The notes beneath the pieces were generated by a model. The model searched no databases and was not told the DNA's origin. It saw only the letters and a program-made list of their open reading frames with translations. A stretch of 64,000 nucleotides of DNA from Trifolium pratense. Lineage: Eukaryota; Streptophyta; Magnoliopsida; Fabales; Fabaceae. The stretch's first letter is position 1. Every line of letters starts with the position of its first letter. The DNA is taken from NCBI RefSeq assembly GCF_020283565.1, contig NC_060060.1:18476001-18540000 (forward strand). Reading direction: 5' to 3'. A program made the position numbers and the translations under genes. Shown in pieces: positions 1 through 12,100 of this stretch.

Positions 1-1003
1 TGGACTTATTTGGATATCTCCTTGACCTGCTACAGTTAAAAGGGTACCATCTGCTGTGGATATTTTCTTGTTACTGAGACAAGGTGAATAAGTGGAAAAT
101 TGTGTGGGTAAGGGTGTCATGTGGTCAGTGGCTCCAGAATCCATAGTGATGGTAGAGGGAAACTTGATCCTAGAGCCTTAAAGTGTGTCTTTATAGGGTA
201 TTCTTCCACCCTAGAGTTGTACCAAGAGAAAACCTTTTTTCCTCTCTAAAACCCTAGCCCTTGTGTGGTGGCAAACCCTAATCCTTGCCTCTACATCTCT
301 ACTCTTTTTCCTCCCATATCTCACATCAACACCAGAATCCAGTATCCAATATTGGTTATAGGGTTTATCCGAAGCATTAAATCCAACAGAAAATTGAGAC
401 TTAACAAGAGAAAGTGGAAACGGAAACATACCTGAATATGCCAGAGAAGTTGTAACCGTTGTTGGTGTCTCCAATTCACTAAGAAAAGATTTCAACCTCT
501 TTATTTCATCATGGTTGAGTGGAACAAATCCTTTTTTTGACATATTGACCGATGTCATGTGATTGTCTTAATAAGGAGAACAAAATAGCAAAAAATCCAA
601 GTTTTTTTTTTTAATGAACAGTGACGCACAGTACTGCTATGAACAGTACGCACGTGAACAGTGTCGTGGATGAACAGTACCACGTGAACAGTGATTTCGC
701 AACTGTTTGCTGAAACTGCAATAAAGGCAGTAGTAACAAATCCTAATCCTGCAATGAAGGCAGTTAGGGTTTATGACCGCAATGAAGGCGGCTAGGGTTT
801 ATGCGGAAGCAAGGACCTCAAAGAACGAGAGCTCTGATACCATGTGAAAACTGAATATATTATTATATTTCAAGTTATGAATAATTTACAATCACTAATG
901 TGTTTATATAGGCTATTCTAACCTAATGGGCTCATGGGCCAAATACAAATTACTAATAGAAGATTACTCCTAATAATAGAATATTTACTATTTATTTACA
1001 ACA
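1..1003 (-). mobile_element. Copia LTR retrotransposon, 5' part, cut by the window edge
   Basis: Read on the minus strand it starts with a 161-bp LTR (843-1003, TG..CA ends), then a primer-binding site complementary to initiator tRNA-Met (831-842, TGGTATCAGAGC on the minus strand), a non-coding leader (about 559-830), a Gag C-terminal fragment of 115 codons (211-558) and a protease motif DSGATDHMT near 110-155. The leader carries several copies of the octamer TGAACAGT. A stop separates the Gag piece from the protease, and about 120 bp of odd sequence lies between them, so this copy is probably not functional. The rest of pol and the other LTR lie outside the window, so no target-site duplication can be checked. 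Confidence 0.85.
211..558 (-). pseudogene. Copia Gag C-terminal fragment
   Basis: An open stretch of 115 codons on the minus strand inside the truncated Copia element. It resembles the segment between the Gag zinc knuckle and protease of plant Copia polyproteins, and an IKRLKSFLSELE-type helix is visible. It ends in an arginine-rich tail that does not look like Gag. Protease-like sequence follows only after a stop. No CCHC knuckle is present, so it is a remnant rather than a complete protein. Confidence 0.6.
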
Positions 1004-1591
1004 AAAACTAATGGATTTTGGAAGAAAAACTGGGTTGAAGTGATTGGTGTTTTTTGATGGAGTGTGAATTGGTAAAAATTAAGCTTGGTTTTGGTGAAAA
1101 GTACAAGAAGAAGAAAGCTGGAAACAAGGGAGGGCTGCTCAGCACAACATATTTAAAGCCCCATTAAAATTGCTATTATATATCGTTGGTGAATTTCAAA
1201 GAGAATTCAATGCCCAGCTGAACTTTTTCGTTTTTCCTGGTTTTGCTTGTTATCTAGTTGAAATTTGAAAAATTTGTGTTTTTCTTATACTTGTTTTTTT
1301 ACAATTACATAAAATTATTTCACAATAATAATTTTGTCCTTACTTATTTTATTTTATGTTAATTGAAAATATAAAGTTATTTTTTTATACAAAAAATGTA
1401 TTTTGTTTTACAAGAATAATTTTTTCATTTAAATAAACATGTATTTTATCATGTCAATATCAAGTGTGCACCAAACACGATAAAACAATGTTATTATCTT
1501 TCTAATCCTATCATATCTATATCCTATCTGCGCACCAAACAGACCGTAATAAGTTTAAAACTCAAGGTTGTTAAGATCAAGTTTTTACCTC
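1004..1591. other. Intergenic spacer with a duplicated 90-bp block
   Basis: No gene is seen. Positions about 1017-1107 are strongly similar to about 6996-7088 on the other side of the next Copia element, in the same orientation. The rest is AT-rich without recognisable coding potential. Confidence 0.6.
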
Positions 1592-1847
1592 TCATGAAGT
1601 TCTTGAAGAAGATGAGTAACAAACTCATGATGGAAACAAAATAGAGAGAAAAGAAGGAAAAGCTTCTTGATTATTGAATTGAATGAATGTAATGATACAT
1701 GAAGTTTGCTTATATACATAGAACAAACTTGTAACAAACTTGTCAGCTAAGCAAGTGTCACTACTAACCTACAATATCCTTACTATAGCTATCATACACC
1801 ATTAGCTTGTTCAGCAAGTAAACTCCAAGCAACTTATATGTTTAACA
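1592..1847 (-). repeat. 3' LTR of mutated Copia
   Basis: Matches 6348-6602 over its full length with scattered substitutions. The purine-rich tract at 1848-1860 (minus strand GCTTGAGGGAGGG) marks it as the 3' LTR. Confidence 0.93.
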
Positions 1848-1859
1848 CCCTCCCTCAAG

Positions 1860-4800
1860 CTAAGCATGGTAAATGTCTAGCATGTTTAGCTTGGATATGA
1901 AAGACAGAAAAGACTTTGGAGGCAGTGGTTTGGTGAAGAAGTCAGCCAGTTGACATGAAGTATGAATTGGAAGCAATTTGAAGATACCTTGTTGTAGTTT
2001 GTCACGAACAAAGTGACAGTCAATCTCTAGATGCTTCGTTCGTTCATGGAAGACAGGATTGACTGCAATGTGCAAGGCACTCTGATTATCACAATAGAGA
2101 ACAAGAGGTTTGATGCACTTGACATTGAGATCAACAAGTAAATACACCAGCCATTGTAGCTCACATGAGGCAAAAGATGAGGCTCTATATTCTGCTTCAG
2201 AAGAACTTCTAGAAACAGTGTGTTGCTTCTTAGCTCGCCAGGAAATCAATGAAGATCCAAGAAAGAAGCAATATCCTGAAGTAGATCTTCTAGTGTCTAA
2301 ACATCCTGCCCAATCTGCATCAGTGAAACCAAGCAACTGTAATGTAGCATCTCTGCGGAAAAAAAAGACCTCTTCCTGGTGACCCTTTGAGATATCTCAC
2401 CACTCTACAAGTTGTATCAAAATGTGTTTGAGTAGGAGATGAAAGGAATTGACTAAGCTGTTGTGCTACAAATGCTATGTCATGACTAGTGGTTGTAAGA
2501 TACAACAGTTTGCCAACCAATCTTCTGTATCCAGCTATATCTTCATAAGGTTTTGCTGTATCTTGATGAAGCTTGAGTGAATTGTCAAGTGGTGTTTTAG
2601 CTGGTTTTGCTCCAAGTAACCCTGTGTCATGAAGTAAATCTAGGCAATATTTTCTTTGACAGATAGTAATTCCAACCTTAGAATGAGCTATCTCAATCCT
2701 TAGAAAATATTTCAACTGACCAAGATCCTTAATTTTGAACTGCATATCCAACAAATGTTTGACCCTGCTAAACTCTTCAAGTGAATTACCTGCTAGTATT
2801 ATGTCATCAACATATACTAGTAGAGCAGTAAATTTATCTCCATGATGAAGAGTGAAAAGTGAATGATCAGAGATGGATTGCACATATCCTTGATCAAGTA
2901 ATACTCCTGTCAACTTTTCATACTATTTCCTGCTGGCCTGTTTTAATCCATAAAGTGACTTGAGCAATTTGCAAACTTGATTGGGCTTAGAATGATGAAC
3001 ACCCTGTGGAATGGACATATATACATCCTCTTGCAAATCTCCATGCAAGAAAGCATTATTTACATCTAATTGATGCAAATTCCAAGATTTTATAGCAGCT
3101 AATGCAATAAGGGTTCTTACTGTAGTAATCTTAGCAACAAGGCTGAATCTCTCAAAGAAGTCAATCCCTTCCACCTGATTGTACCCTTTTGCTACTAAAC
3201 GTGCCTTGTACCTCTCTATTGTCCCATCAACTTTGTGCTTGATTTTGTAAACCCATTTGCTCCCTATGGGCTTAATGTTGGGGGGTGCATCAACAAATAT
3301 CCATGTTTTGTTCTGTTGTAAAGCTTGAAGTTCAGCATTCATAGCTTCAACCCAACATTCTTGCATACTAGCTTGGTGATAACTGACTGGCTCATCATCA
3401 GTGGTCAGGGACAATGCAAACTTGCTATGAGTAGCAGACAAGTTAGCACAAGAATGAAAATGAGAGATAGGATAAGAAATACCTGGAGATGATGGCAGTA
3501 CTGAAGCTGTAGAGAGATTGCAAATATAGTCAGACAGGTGTGTTGGTCTATGTGTAGGTCTAGTGGATCTTCTGAGATGATCATTGTTAGGTATAGGGTC
3601 AGTGTCACCATGATCTGTAACATGATCATTGGTGGCAGTGTCAGGGTTAGTAAGTGATGGTGAAGGTGGGTCAATGATGGGAGGAATGGATGGAGTGACA
3701 GGTGTAATGTGTGAAGGTTCAACAACATCAATAAATGGTGTTGTTTGAGTCTCATCAGATTGTGTAGAATCTGAGTGATATTCCCAATGAAATATAGGAT
3801 TAGGGTTTTGGTATGGTAGAATATGTTCATGGTGAGTGACATTTCTAGAGAGAAAAATAGCTTTAGTGTTAAGGTCAAGCAGAAGAGCACTTTTCACACC
3901 TTGCTTGTGCCCTAAGTAAACAGACTTTCTAGCTCTAGGATCAAGTTTTGTTCTATGATTTTGGATGGTGGAAGCATAACATAATGATCCAAAAACTTTC
4001 AATTCATTCATATCAGGATGTTTATTAAAACGAAGGAAATATGGAGATTTGTTATTTAACAAAGGGCTGGGGATTCTGTTGATTATATATGTGGCTTGTA
4101 AAACTGCATATGACCAAAATTGTTTAGGGAGTTTGGATTGGAAAAGAAGGACTCTACCAATATTCAAGATGTGTTGATGCTTACGTTCAACACGTCCATT
4201 CTGTTGTGGTGTTTCCACACAAGTAGTCTGATGTATAATGCCTTTGGAAGCAAAGAAAGCAGTCATTAAGAATTCTGGTCCATTGTCTGTTCTTATGATT
4301 TTAACATGACATTCAAATTGATTTTCAATCATGTTTATAAAAGATTGGACAAGTTGAGGTATTTCAGATTTTGTTTTGCACAATATTATCCAGGTGAATT
4401 TACTATATTCATCAAGGGCTGTAAGAAAGTATTTATGACCATTTACATAAGTAGTAGAAATGGGACCCCAAATATCAAAATGAAACAATTCGTATCATTT
4501 ATTTGCTTTAGTGTTACTAAGAGTAAATTTTGACTTTCTATGCCTAGCATAATGGCATATGTCACAAACTGAATTATTATTAGTGATTACAAAAGGGAAA
4601 GTTTTATGTAACTCTAACAATCTATTGTGCGAAAGATGGCCAAGCCTGAAATGCCAAAGAGCTGCAGAAGGTATGTGATGAGGTGAAGGAAGCTAAGATG
4701 AGGCATTGATGGAAGTTGAGGCTGTGAAGGGTATGTTTTGATCAGGTATGGTCAAGTGATACAATCCCTCCACAAGTTTAGCCAAACCAATCATCTTCAA

Positions 4801-6324
4801 ATTCTTCCTTACATGTATCAAACATTTTTCATTATCAAAACTAACTATGTGCTAATTATCAAGGCAAAGTTTAGGCACATAAATCATATTCAAATTAAAG
4901 TCTGGCACATACAAAACTTGCTGCACAAGGAATTCTGGTGAAAAACAAACAGTGCCAGCATATTTTGCTATAGATGCATTACCATTAGGCAACTTGATAT
5001 GAATAGGAGGTATGGATTGATATGAACTAAATTTTTTCAGAGAAGAACAAATATGATCTGTTGCACCGGAGTCAACAATCCATTGTGCACATGTGGAACT
5101 AGTGAGTGAATAAGCAAGATTGGTTATACCTGAGGTGACATGGCCACTAGCTATGTTCACTTTGCTAGAGGAGGCATTGGAATTGTTTGATTTTGAAGCA
5201 TGAAGCAGGTTAACCAACTGATTATACTCTTCTCTTGTAAAGCCAAAAGAAGAATCATTGTTACTGTCTCGAGTACTCTTTGTATCATCATTGTCCTCCC
5301 TTTCTTCTGAGGCTTATAAAGAAGCATTGTTTGCAGCTGAATTGCGTCCATAATGAGGAGGAAAACCATGTTTCCTATAACAATTCTCAACAACATGATT
5401 AGTTTTTCCACAGAAAGAACACTCTTTATTCTTTGCACCAAAGGTGTTCGACCTATTGCCTCCGTTGTTTGGAGAGTAACTACCAGCGCTACGACCTCTG
5501 CCTTGGCCTCAACGTGAATCACTTGCATTGATGAGTACCTTAGATTCATCTAGATGTTTGGAATTATACTGTCTTTCAAATTGCAATACCAGAGAAAAAA
5601 TCTTGTTAAGAGAAGGTAACGGATTCATCACCAAAATCTGAGCACGCACAGGATCGAAATGCTCATTCAAGCCAGTCAAAAACCGAATAGAATGCGTGAT
5701 TTCATGTTGCTCCTTTGCATTGCGAATACCAGAATTGCAAATGCATCTCATAGGACATGAACACACAGGTGTAGGCATGTAGGCCTCAAGTTCTTCCCAT
5801 AGAACTTTGAGTGAAGTGAAAAATTCAGAAGCAGAACGTGAATCTTGCTTAAGAGCAAAAATTTCACACTGCAATTCAGAAATACGAACATAATCTCCTT
5901 GATTGAATCGTTTCTTGAGTTCATTCCAAACATCAATAGCGTTCTCAAGGAAAACGAGACTCGAAGCAATTGATTCATCCACGAAATTGAGAATCCATGA
6001 ATGAATTAACATGTTACAATGATTCCAAGCCTTAAAGTTTGGATCAAAATCAGTAGGAACAGGAATGAAACCATCAACAAACTCGAATTTGTTCTTACCT
6101 CCAAGTGCTATGCGCATAGAACGCGCCCAAACTTGATAATTCGAATAGTTGAGCAACGGTTTCACCACAACCGTGCTAGGACCATCGGAAGGATGCACAT
6201 AGTAGATATCGCTAGGATTGTTTGAAGGTTCGGTGTAAGTCATGGTTGAACTACCACCAGCGGTGTTGCTGTGACCACCGCGTGCCACAACGGAAACAAA
6301 GAAGACGAAAGGGATGCGCAGCAT
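1860..6324 (-). pseudogene. Copia gag-pol, broken
   Basis: The minus strand encodes in order: Gag with UBN2-like region (from 6324), a CCHC knuckle (C-X2-C-X4-H-X4-C, about 5390-5430), protease DSGATDHIC (about 5055), an integrase core (about 4488-4000), reverse transcriptase with YVDDI (about 2815) and RNase H with DADWAG (about 2310). In-frame stops lie at about 5509, 5315, 4852, 4693, 4497 and 2923, and a frameshift lies near 2355 at an A/G homopolymer. Without breaks this would be one polyprotein of the usual Copia layout. With them the copy cannot make a full Gag-Pol. Confidence 0.93.
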
Positions 6325-6347
6325 AGCTCAGAAGAGCTCTGATACCA

Positions 6348-6602
6348 TCATGAAGTTCTTGAAGAAGATGAGTAACAAACTCATGATGGAAACATAATAG
6401 AGAGAAAAGAAGGAAAAACTTCTTTATTATTGAATTGAATGAATGTAATGATACATGAAGTTTGCTTATATACATAGAACTAATTCTAACAAACTTGCCA
6501 GCTAAGCAAGTGTCACTACTAACCTACAGTATCCTTACTATAGCTACCATACACCATTAGCTTGTTGAGCAAGTAAACTCCAAGCAACTTATATGTTTAA
6601 CA
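6348..6602 (-). repeat. 5' LTR of mutated Copia
   Basis: 255-bp partner of the LTR at 1592-1847. The primer-binding site lies at 6336-6347, and TSD copy ACCTC follows at 6603. Confidence 0.93.
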
Positions 6603-6607
6603 ACCTC

Positions 6608-7462
6608 AACACGTTTCTTTCTTGTTCTGTTCTTCTTTTTAGTTATGAGTGTTTTGATAAAAATGATGGCGTTGATGGTTGTAATATGAGGAAGATGAAG
6701 TACTCGTAGGTGTTTGATTTTCTCTTTTTTCAGATTTGTTTCACTTTTATTTGCTTGGTTATGTTTTTGGTGATTTGGTAGTTTTTGATGATGATGTTAG
6801 GGAAGGTTTTTGATCGATGAAAGGTTGAAGGTTGTGGCGTTTTGTAGAGATTATGATGAAGTTGCTGTTGGTAGTGATGAATGGAGAGGATGCAGCTGCG
6901 CTGCTGTGTTGTTGTCCTGTTTTTTGTGGTTCAATTTATAGACAAAGATTAGGGTTTGGTTGTCCATTGAATAATTCTAAGAACTGGATAAAAGTGTGTT
7001 TTGGAAGAAAAATTGGGTTGAAGTGATTGGTCATTTTTTATGGAGTGTGAATTGGTGAAAAGTAAGCTTGGTTTTGGTGAAAAGTACAATAATTAACCTT
7101 TATTAGGATTACAATAGTCTAAGTGAACTCAAGAGTTTTAACGTTGCATTTCAAGGACTACATTCAAACTCAAGTTATGGTTAAACTGAAAAACACTCGA
7201 AAATCTCATCCAAATTTTATATGTAATCATATTTTACTATCTTATTACATTATAATGATATTTTTTTTAAAAAAATACTTGCATTGTGATAACATGATAG
7301 AATATAACTAGACCAATTTAAGGCTAAAACACACATTACTTGCACCAAATTACACACTCCGTTCCTTCGTTGAGGAATGGCAAACCAAACAATCAACTCA
7401 AAAATTGTGGTTCATTGGATTTTCTACATTGTACAGTTAAATTCATAAATTGTGACTGTCAC
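6608..7462. other. Spacer; start of the duplicated NAT11 flank
   Basis: 6608-7314 holds no recognisable gene; about 6996-7088 repeats 1017-1107. From about 7315 the sequence is the first part of a block that is duplicated, diverged, at 39629 onward. The small open frames here look spurious. Confidence 0.55.
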
Positions 7463-7709
7463 TAATAGAAAACGATAGAGAGTGATATTTGTGAAGACTT
7501 TTCATTTCAATTGTATCAATTCATCATATGTTGAACAGTTACAATAGGCTCTTTAAATAGAGCTGTATATACAGATACAAGTGGCAATGCCACATCAGCA
7601 CTCTCTAACTGACTGGGTGCCAGCTAAGCAAGGCCTAACTAATTGCTAACAACCTAGTGCCAGCTCATTTAGTTTGTTACACTTTGTTTACAAGGCCTAT
7701 ATTCTAATA
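7463..7709 (-). repeat. 3' LTR of young Copia
   Basis: 247 bp, identical to 12101-12347. A G-run polypurine tract abuts its right side at 7710-7719 on the minus strand. Confidence 0.96.
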
Positions 7710-7723
7710 TTCCCCCCTCAAAC

Positions 7724-10700
7724 CTAAGGGGTTTCAAAACAGGGAAACACCTTAAGTTTGACTCTTATTGTTGCATAGTTGGAGGGAGATAATGGCTTGG
7801 TCAGAGGATCAGCTAGCTGGTCACTTGCAGGCACGTGAAGTACATGAAGATGTTTTGACAGGACCTTTTCTCGAACAAAATGAATATCTAACTCAATGTG
7901 TTTGGTCCTTGAATGAAGTATTGGATTGTGTGCAAGAGATACTGCACTGATGTTATCACATAGAAGAGTAGGAGTATGAAAGGGAACTTGTAGCTCTTGG
8001 AGAAGTGATTGGATCCATAGTAGTTCTGCAGTTGTATTTGCCATACTTCTATATTCAGCTTCTGTGCTAGACCTGGCTACTAACTGCTGTTTCTTTGAAC
8101 CCCAAGACACCAGATTCTGGCCAAAGAAGATGCATGATCCTGATGTTGACCTTCTATCATCCTGATCAGTGGCCCAATCAGCATCACTATAAGCCCTAAG
8201 AGAGAATGGAGGACTTGAGGATGAAGGCTGTAATAGTAGTCCATAATGAACTGTCCCTTTAAGATATCTTAGAATTCTTTTGACTGCCTTCCAATGTGAC
8301 TCCAGAGGATGTGCCATAAATTGACACACTTTGTTTACACTATATGCAATGTCAGGTCTTGTGATGGTTGCATATTGTAGAGCTCCTACTGTGGACCGGT
8401 ATAAGGAGGGATCTTGCATAGAATCAGTGCCAAATTTACTTAGTCTGCAGCTATTGACCATTGGTGAACCAATGGGTTTGCAATTTTCCATCTTTGTTTT
8501 ATTTAGAAGATCATTGATGTATTTGGACTGATGCAGTAATAAGCTACCTGAAGGCTTATGATGAACTTGTATACCCAAAAAGTAGTCAACTTCTCCTAGT
8601 TGTTTGAGAGCAAATTTGACATTGAGTTTGTCAATTAGATCTTTGATAAGATGAGGAGCTGACCCTGTGATGAGGATGTCATCTACATATATAAGGACAT
8701 AGGTGCAGGCTCCTTGTTGATGATGTACTAGAAGAGATGGGTCACACTTACTTTTTACAAACCCCATTTGAAGCAATGTTTGTGTAAGTTTGTCATACCA
8801 GGCACGTGGGGCTTGCTTTAAGCCATATAAAGATTTATGTAGCTTACACACTAGTGACTTATCAGAAACCTCAAAACCAGTGGGTTGGGTCATATATACC
8901 TCCTCTTGTAGAATACCATTTAGGAAGGCATTGTTAATGTCAATTTGTTGGACTGCCCATTTGTAGGTGACAGCTAGTGTAAGAATAATTCTTACAGTGA
9001 CAGGCTTAATTACCGGGGAGAAGGTCTCAGTAAAGTCAAATCCAGGTTTTTGGAGAAAGCCTTTGGCTACTAAGCGAGCTTTATACTTGTTGACAGTCCC
9101 ATCAGGATTTTCTTTTATTTTGAATATCCATTTACAGCCAATGGCCTTTCTGTGAGGTGGGAGAGGGACTAAAGACCAAGTTTTATTGTCAATCAGAGCC
9201 TGGTACTCACTCTGCATAGCTTTAAGCCATTGAGGATCAGCTAATGCATTTCTAACAGTGGATGGTTCAATGCTGGCTGTAAAAGTCTTAGGCTTTAAAT
9301 TACCAGTTTTGCCCCTTGTTACCATTGGATGATCATTGTGTGAAGAGACAGTAGGTGGGGATGGTTTGATAGAGTCAGTCATTGAAGAAGCACTGTTGGA
9401 GGGCTGAGTATTTGGAGATGAAGGGATGGGCTGTGATATTAGTGAGTTGATTTGATTTATTGTTAAGGGTGGGTTATTGAGGTTGATTGTAGGGAAAGAA
9501 TTTGGTTCAGGTGTGTAGTTGTTAGGACTGCTGTCACTACTAGAGTTTGTAGGGAATAGAGTTGTGTATGGAAACTGAGACTCATGAAAAATCACATCTT
9601 TGGATATGTAGATTCTGCCATTGGCATCAAGACATTTGTGACCTTTGTGTTGGGGTGATATACCAAGATACACACAAGGACTAGACCTTTGCTGTAATTT
9701 ATTTTTGTTATATGGTCTTAAGTGGGGAAAACAGAGACAGCCAAATACACGCAGTTGAGTGTAGTCAGGACAGGAATCAAATAATGCATGATGAGGAGAC
9801 TTAAAAGATGATAGAGCACTGGAGGGGAGTTTATTGATTAAATGAACAGCATGAGTGAAGCTGTGGTCCCAAAAATGAAGAGGTAAAGAAGCTTGTGACA
9901 ATAAAGTAAGTCCCATTTCAACTATTTGCCTGTGTTTTCTTTCAACTGTCCCATTTTGGTGAGATGTATGAGGGCAAGTCAATCTATGTTGGATTCCCAA
10001 GGTATTTAGCATTGCAGTGAAGGGTCGAAACTCTCCCCCCCAATCAGATTGCACAGCTTTAACAGATGTTTGGTATTGATTTTGAATTAACTTTAGAAAC
10101 TGAGTAAAGGCTTTTAAAGCATCTGACTTTTGGTTAAGAAGATAAAACCATGTGTATTTGGTGTAAGTATCTACAAAGGTGATGTAGTAGTTATACCCAT
10201 AGTAAGATTTAAAGGGAGCAGGGCCCCATAGGTCACAATGAATGACTTCAAAGGGTTTAGTATAGATAGTGGTAGATAAGGGTGCATGCAATCTATGAGA
10301 TTTACCAACACAACAAGCAATGCAAGTGAAAGTAGTAGCTTTATTAGAAAAAGGAATTTTACACCACTTTAGTACAGTTTGAACAGCCTTATGATGGGCA
10401 TGGCCTAACCTTAGGTGCCAAGTATGTAAAGTATTATCTACATGTCCAATGGTTAAAGCATTGTTACATTGGATATTTTTATTCAAAGCAGACAAATGAC
10501 TAGAAAACAAACTAGGAGTTTCATTCAAATGCAAAGAGGGACTAGACTGAGCAGTAGGGTTGAATTCAAAGGGCATGAACTTGTATAATCCATCTGGTCC
10601 AACAGAGCCCTCCAGTAGGATGGTATTAGAACCCTGTGATTTAACATAGCAGTTATGAGGGTGGAATTCAAAGAAGACATTATTATCTTTAGCAAACTTA

Positions 10701-12016
10701 CTAACAGATAACAGATTTTTAGATATATTAGGAACATGAAGTAAGTCATTAAGTTTTAAATGAACACTATGATCATAAGGTGAGCAAAAACTTGATTGAC
10801 CTAAAGACTTGATTGACACACCTTGGCCATTTCCCATGGTAACTTGATCATGCCCTTGATAAGGTACACGATAGGCCAGATTGTTGGGATTGAAAGTGAG
10901 GTGGTGTGATGCACCTGAGTCAGGATACCAAGATGCTGCAGAAATAGTGTCTATATCTGGAATAGAGTTGTAGTATTGAGGCAAAGCTAAGTGTGCAGAG
11001 GGGCGAGGGTAGGGATTGTAATGTGATGGTCTAGGGTTGTTACCAGCATTGGAACCACGTGCATTCGGTCTAGAAGACGAGGGATCATACCTGTACCAAC
11101 AGATTGACGCATCATGATTTTTCCTGGAGCAGATTTGACATTGAACTCTACCAGTATTGGGCGTTTTGCCACGGCTTCGACCTCTGCCTTTGTTGCGTCC
11201 TCTTCCGCGATGAGTCTTGACATTGTAATGTTCAGTTCCTGAGTCTTGGCCTTCTGAATCAGAGTTGTGGTTGCTATCCTTGGATTCAATTTGAGCAACA
11301 TTAGCTGATACACTTGGATTAGCTAATTCTTGTCGAAACTTTTCGAACTGTGATTCTTGAAGGAGGAGCAACGCCTCAACGTCCTCCACTTTTGGTGTAT
11401 CTGATCTACTGTAGACCATCATCACGAAGGGATTGAATTCCTCAGACAATCCTTCAAGAATAGCATCTACTTGTTCTCGTTCAGATACAACATCACCGAT
11501 AGCTATCAAGGAATTCACGATGGATTTAATGCGTAAGAGATATTCATTTACCGTTCTTGAGTGTTTCTTTGTGTTTTTCAATTCAGACCTGAGTTGACGC
11601 GCTCGTGATTTGAGTACGGAATTGAAGTAGGTGTGAATCTTTTCCCAAACCTCATAAGAGTGTTTGCAGCTTAAGACGCGAGGAAGAACACCATCGGAAA
11701 TTGTTGAAAGAAGCCAAGTGAAGAGCGATTGATCTTTGAATAACCACTTCTGGTACTCGTCGGAGTTCTTACCGTCCAATCGATCGGTGACGGAGGCGAA
11801 TTGGAGAGGGATTTCCGGATTAACTACGAAACGGTGAAGGTTATGTGCAGTAATGACACCATTTACCTGCTGACTCCATAGAAGAAAGTTTTTCTCGTCT
11901 AATTTGATGGTGAGTGAGTGAGTCAAGCCCGATTTCGTCGATTCTTTGTTTGTATTTGGTAGATCTGCGGCGGCGTTGTTCACCGGAATCGGTTCTGATA
12001 GAGGATCAGTCGCCAT
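7724..12016 (-). CDS. Copia Gag-Pol polyprotein, 1430 aa, intact
   Basis: A single frame encodes all Copia domains in order. UBN2-type Gag spans about residues 30-235 and a CCHC knuckle lies at 293-306 (CQICSRKNHDASIC). The aspartic protease motif PDSGAS is at 365-370. The integrase zinc-binding H-H-C-C is at about 534-568, followed by a DDE core with D595, D658 and E692. The reverse transcriptase contains LIYVDDIL (about 1110), and the RNase H domain begins near YSDADWA and carries the usual KHIELDIHF stretch near the end. The length is normal for an autonomous plant Copia. The ATG at 12016 lies just inside the primer-binding site, leaving a leader of about 65 bp. No stop or frameshift interrupts it. 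The protein would form particles and carry out reverse transcription and integration of its own RNA. Confidence 0.96.
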   Translation of the reverse strand: MATDPLSEPIPVNNAAADLPNTNKESTKSGLTHSLTIKLDEKNFLLWSQQVNGVITAHNLHRFVVNPEIPLQFASVTDRLDGKNSDEYQKWLFKDQSLFTWLLSTISDGVLPRVLSCKHSYEVWEKIHTYFNSVLKSRARQLRSELKNTKKHSRTVNEYLLRIKSIVNSLIAIGDVVSEREQVDAILEGLSEEFNPFVMMVYSRSDTPKVEDVEALLLLQESQFEKFRQELANPSVSANVAQIESKDSNHNSDSEGQDSGTEHYNVKTHRGRGRNKGRGRSRGKTPNTGRVQCQICSRKNHDASICWYRYDPSSSRPNARGSNAGNNPRPSHYNPYPRPSAHLALPQYYNSIPDIDTISAASWYPDSGASHHLTFNPNNLAYRVPYQGHDQVTMGNGQGVSIKSLGQSSFCSPYDHSVHLKLNDLLHVPNISKNLLSVSKFAKDNNVFFEFHPHNCYVKSQGSNTILLEGSVGPDGLYKFMPFEFNPTAQSSPSLHLNETPSLFSSHLSALNKNIQCNNALTIGHVDNTLHTWHLRLGHAHHKAVQTVLKWCKIPFSNKATTFTCIACCVGKSHRLHAPLSTTIYTKPFEVIHCDLWGPAPFKSYYGYNYYITFVDTYTKYTWFYLLNQKSDALKAFTQFLKLIQNQYQTSVKAVQSDWGGEFRPFTAMLNTLGIQHRLTCPHTSHQNGTVERKHRQIVEMGLTLLSQASLPLHFWDHSFTHAVHLINKLPSSALSSFKSPHHALFDSCPDYTQLRVFGCLCFPHLRPYNKNKLQQRSSPCVYLGISPQHKGHKCLDANGRIYISKDVIFHESQFPYTTLFPTNSSSDSSPNNYTPEPNSFPTINLNNPPLTINQINSLISQPIPSSPNTQPSNSASSMTDSIKPSPPTVSSHNDHPMVTRGKTGNLKPKTFTASIEPSTVRNALADPQWLKAMQSEYQALIDNKTWSLVPLPPHRKAIGCKWIFKIKENPDGTVNKYKARLVAKGFLQKPGFDFTETFSPVIKPVTVRIILTLAVTYKWAVQQIDINNAFLNGILQEEVYMTQPTGFEVSDKSLVCKLHKSLYGLKQAPRAWYDKLTQTLLQMGFVKSKCDPSLLVHHQQGACTYVLIYVDDILITGSAPHLIKDLIDKLNVKFALKQLGEVDYFLGIQVHHKPSGSLLLHQSKYINDLLNKTKMENCKPIGSPMVNSCRLSKFGTDSMQDPSLYRSTVGALQYATITRPDIAYSVNKVCQFMAHPLESHWKAVKRILRYLKGTVHYGLLLQPSSSSPPFSLRAYSDADWATDQDDRRSTSGSCIFFGQNLVSWGSKKQQLVARSSTEAEYRSMANTTAELLWIQSLLQELQVPFHTPTLLCDNISAVSLAHNPILHSRTKHIELDIHFVREKVLSKHLHVLHVPASDQLADPLTKPLSPSNYATIRVKLKVFPCFETP

Positions 12017-12100
12017 TGATGATGAAGAAGATGAAGATCTTGAGGTGTTGTTGTTGTTGCGGAATCGTGTTTCTTGAACCCTTAGAGGCTCATGATACCA

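Larger units (their letters stand above)
1592..6602 (-). mobile_element. Complete but mutated Copia retrotransposon
   Basis: Two LTRs (1592-1847, 256 bp; 6348-6602, 255 bp) flank the internal region. A 5-bp duplication ACCTC sits at 1587-1591 and 6603-6607. The tRNA-Met primer-binding site abuts the right LTR (6336-6347) and a purine tract abuts the left LTR (1848-1860, minus strand), fixing minus-strand orientation. By eye the LTRs differ at about 10 positions (about 4%), so the insertion is old compared with the element at 7463. Internal order is Gag, CCHC knuckle, protease, integrase, reverse transcriptase, RNase H, with several breaks. On the minus strand the LTR starts TG but ends GA. 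Confidence 0.95.

Noticed and set aside
3405..3890. 161-codon minus-strand frame inside the mutated Copia
   Set aside because: It is an alternate frame of the Copia pol linker; leucine-rich composition and position make it a shadow.
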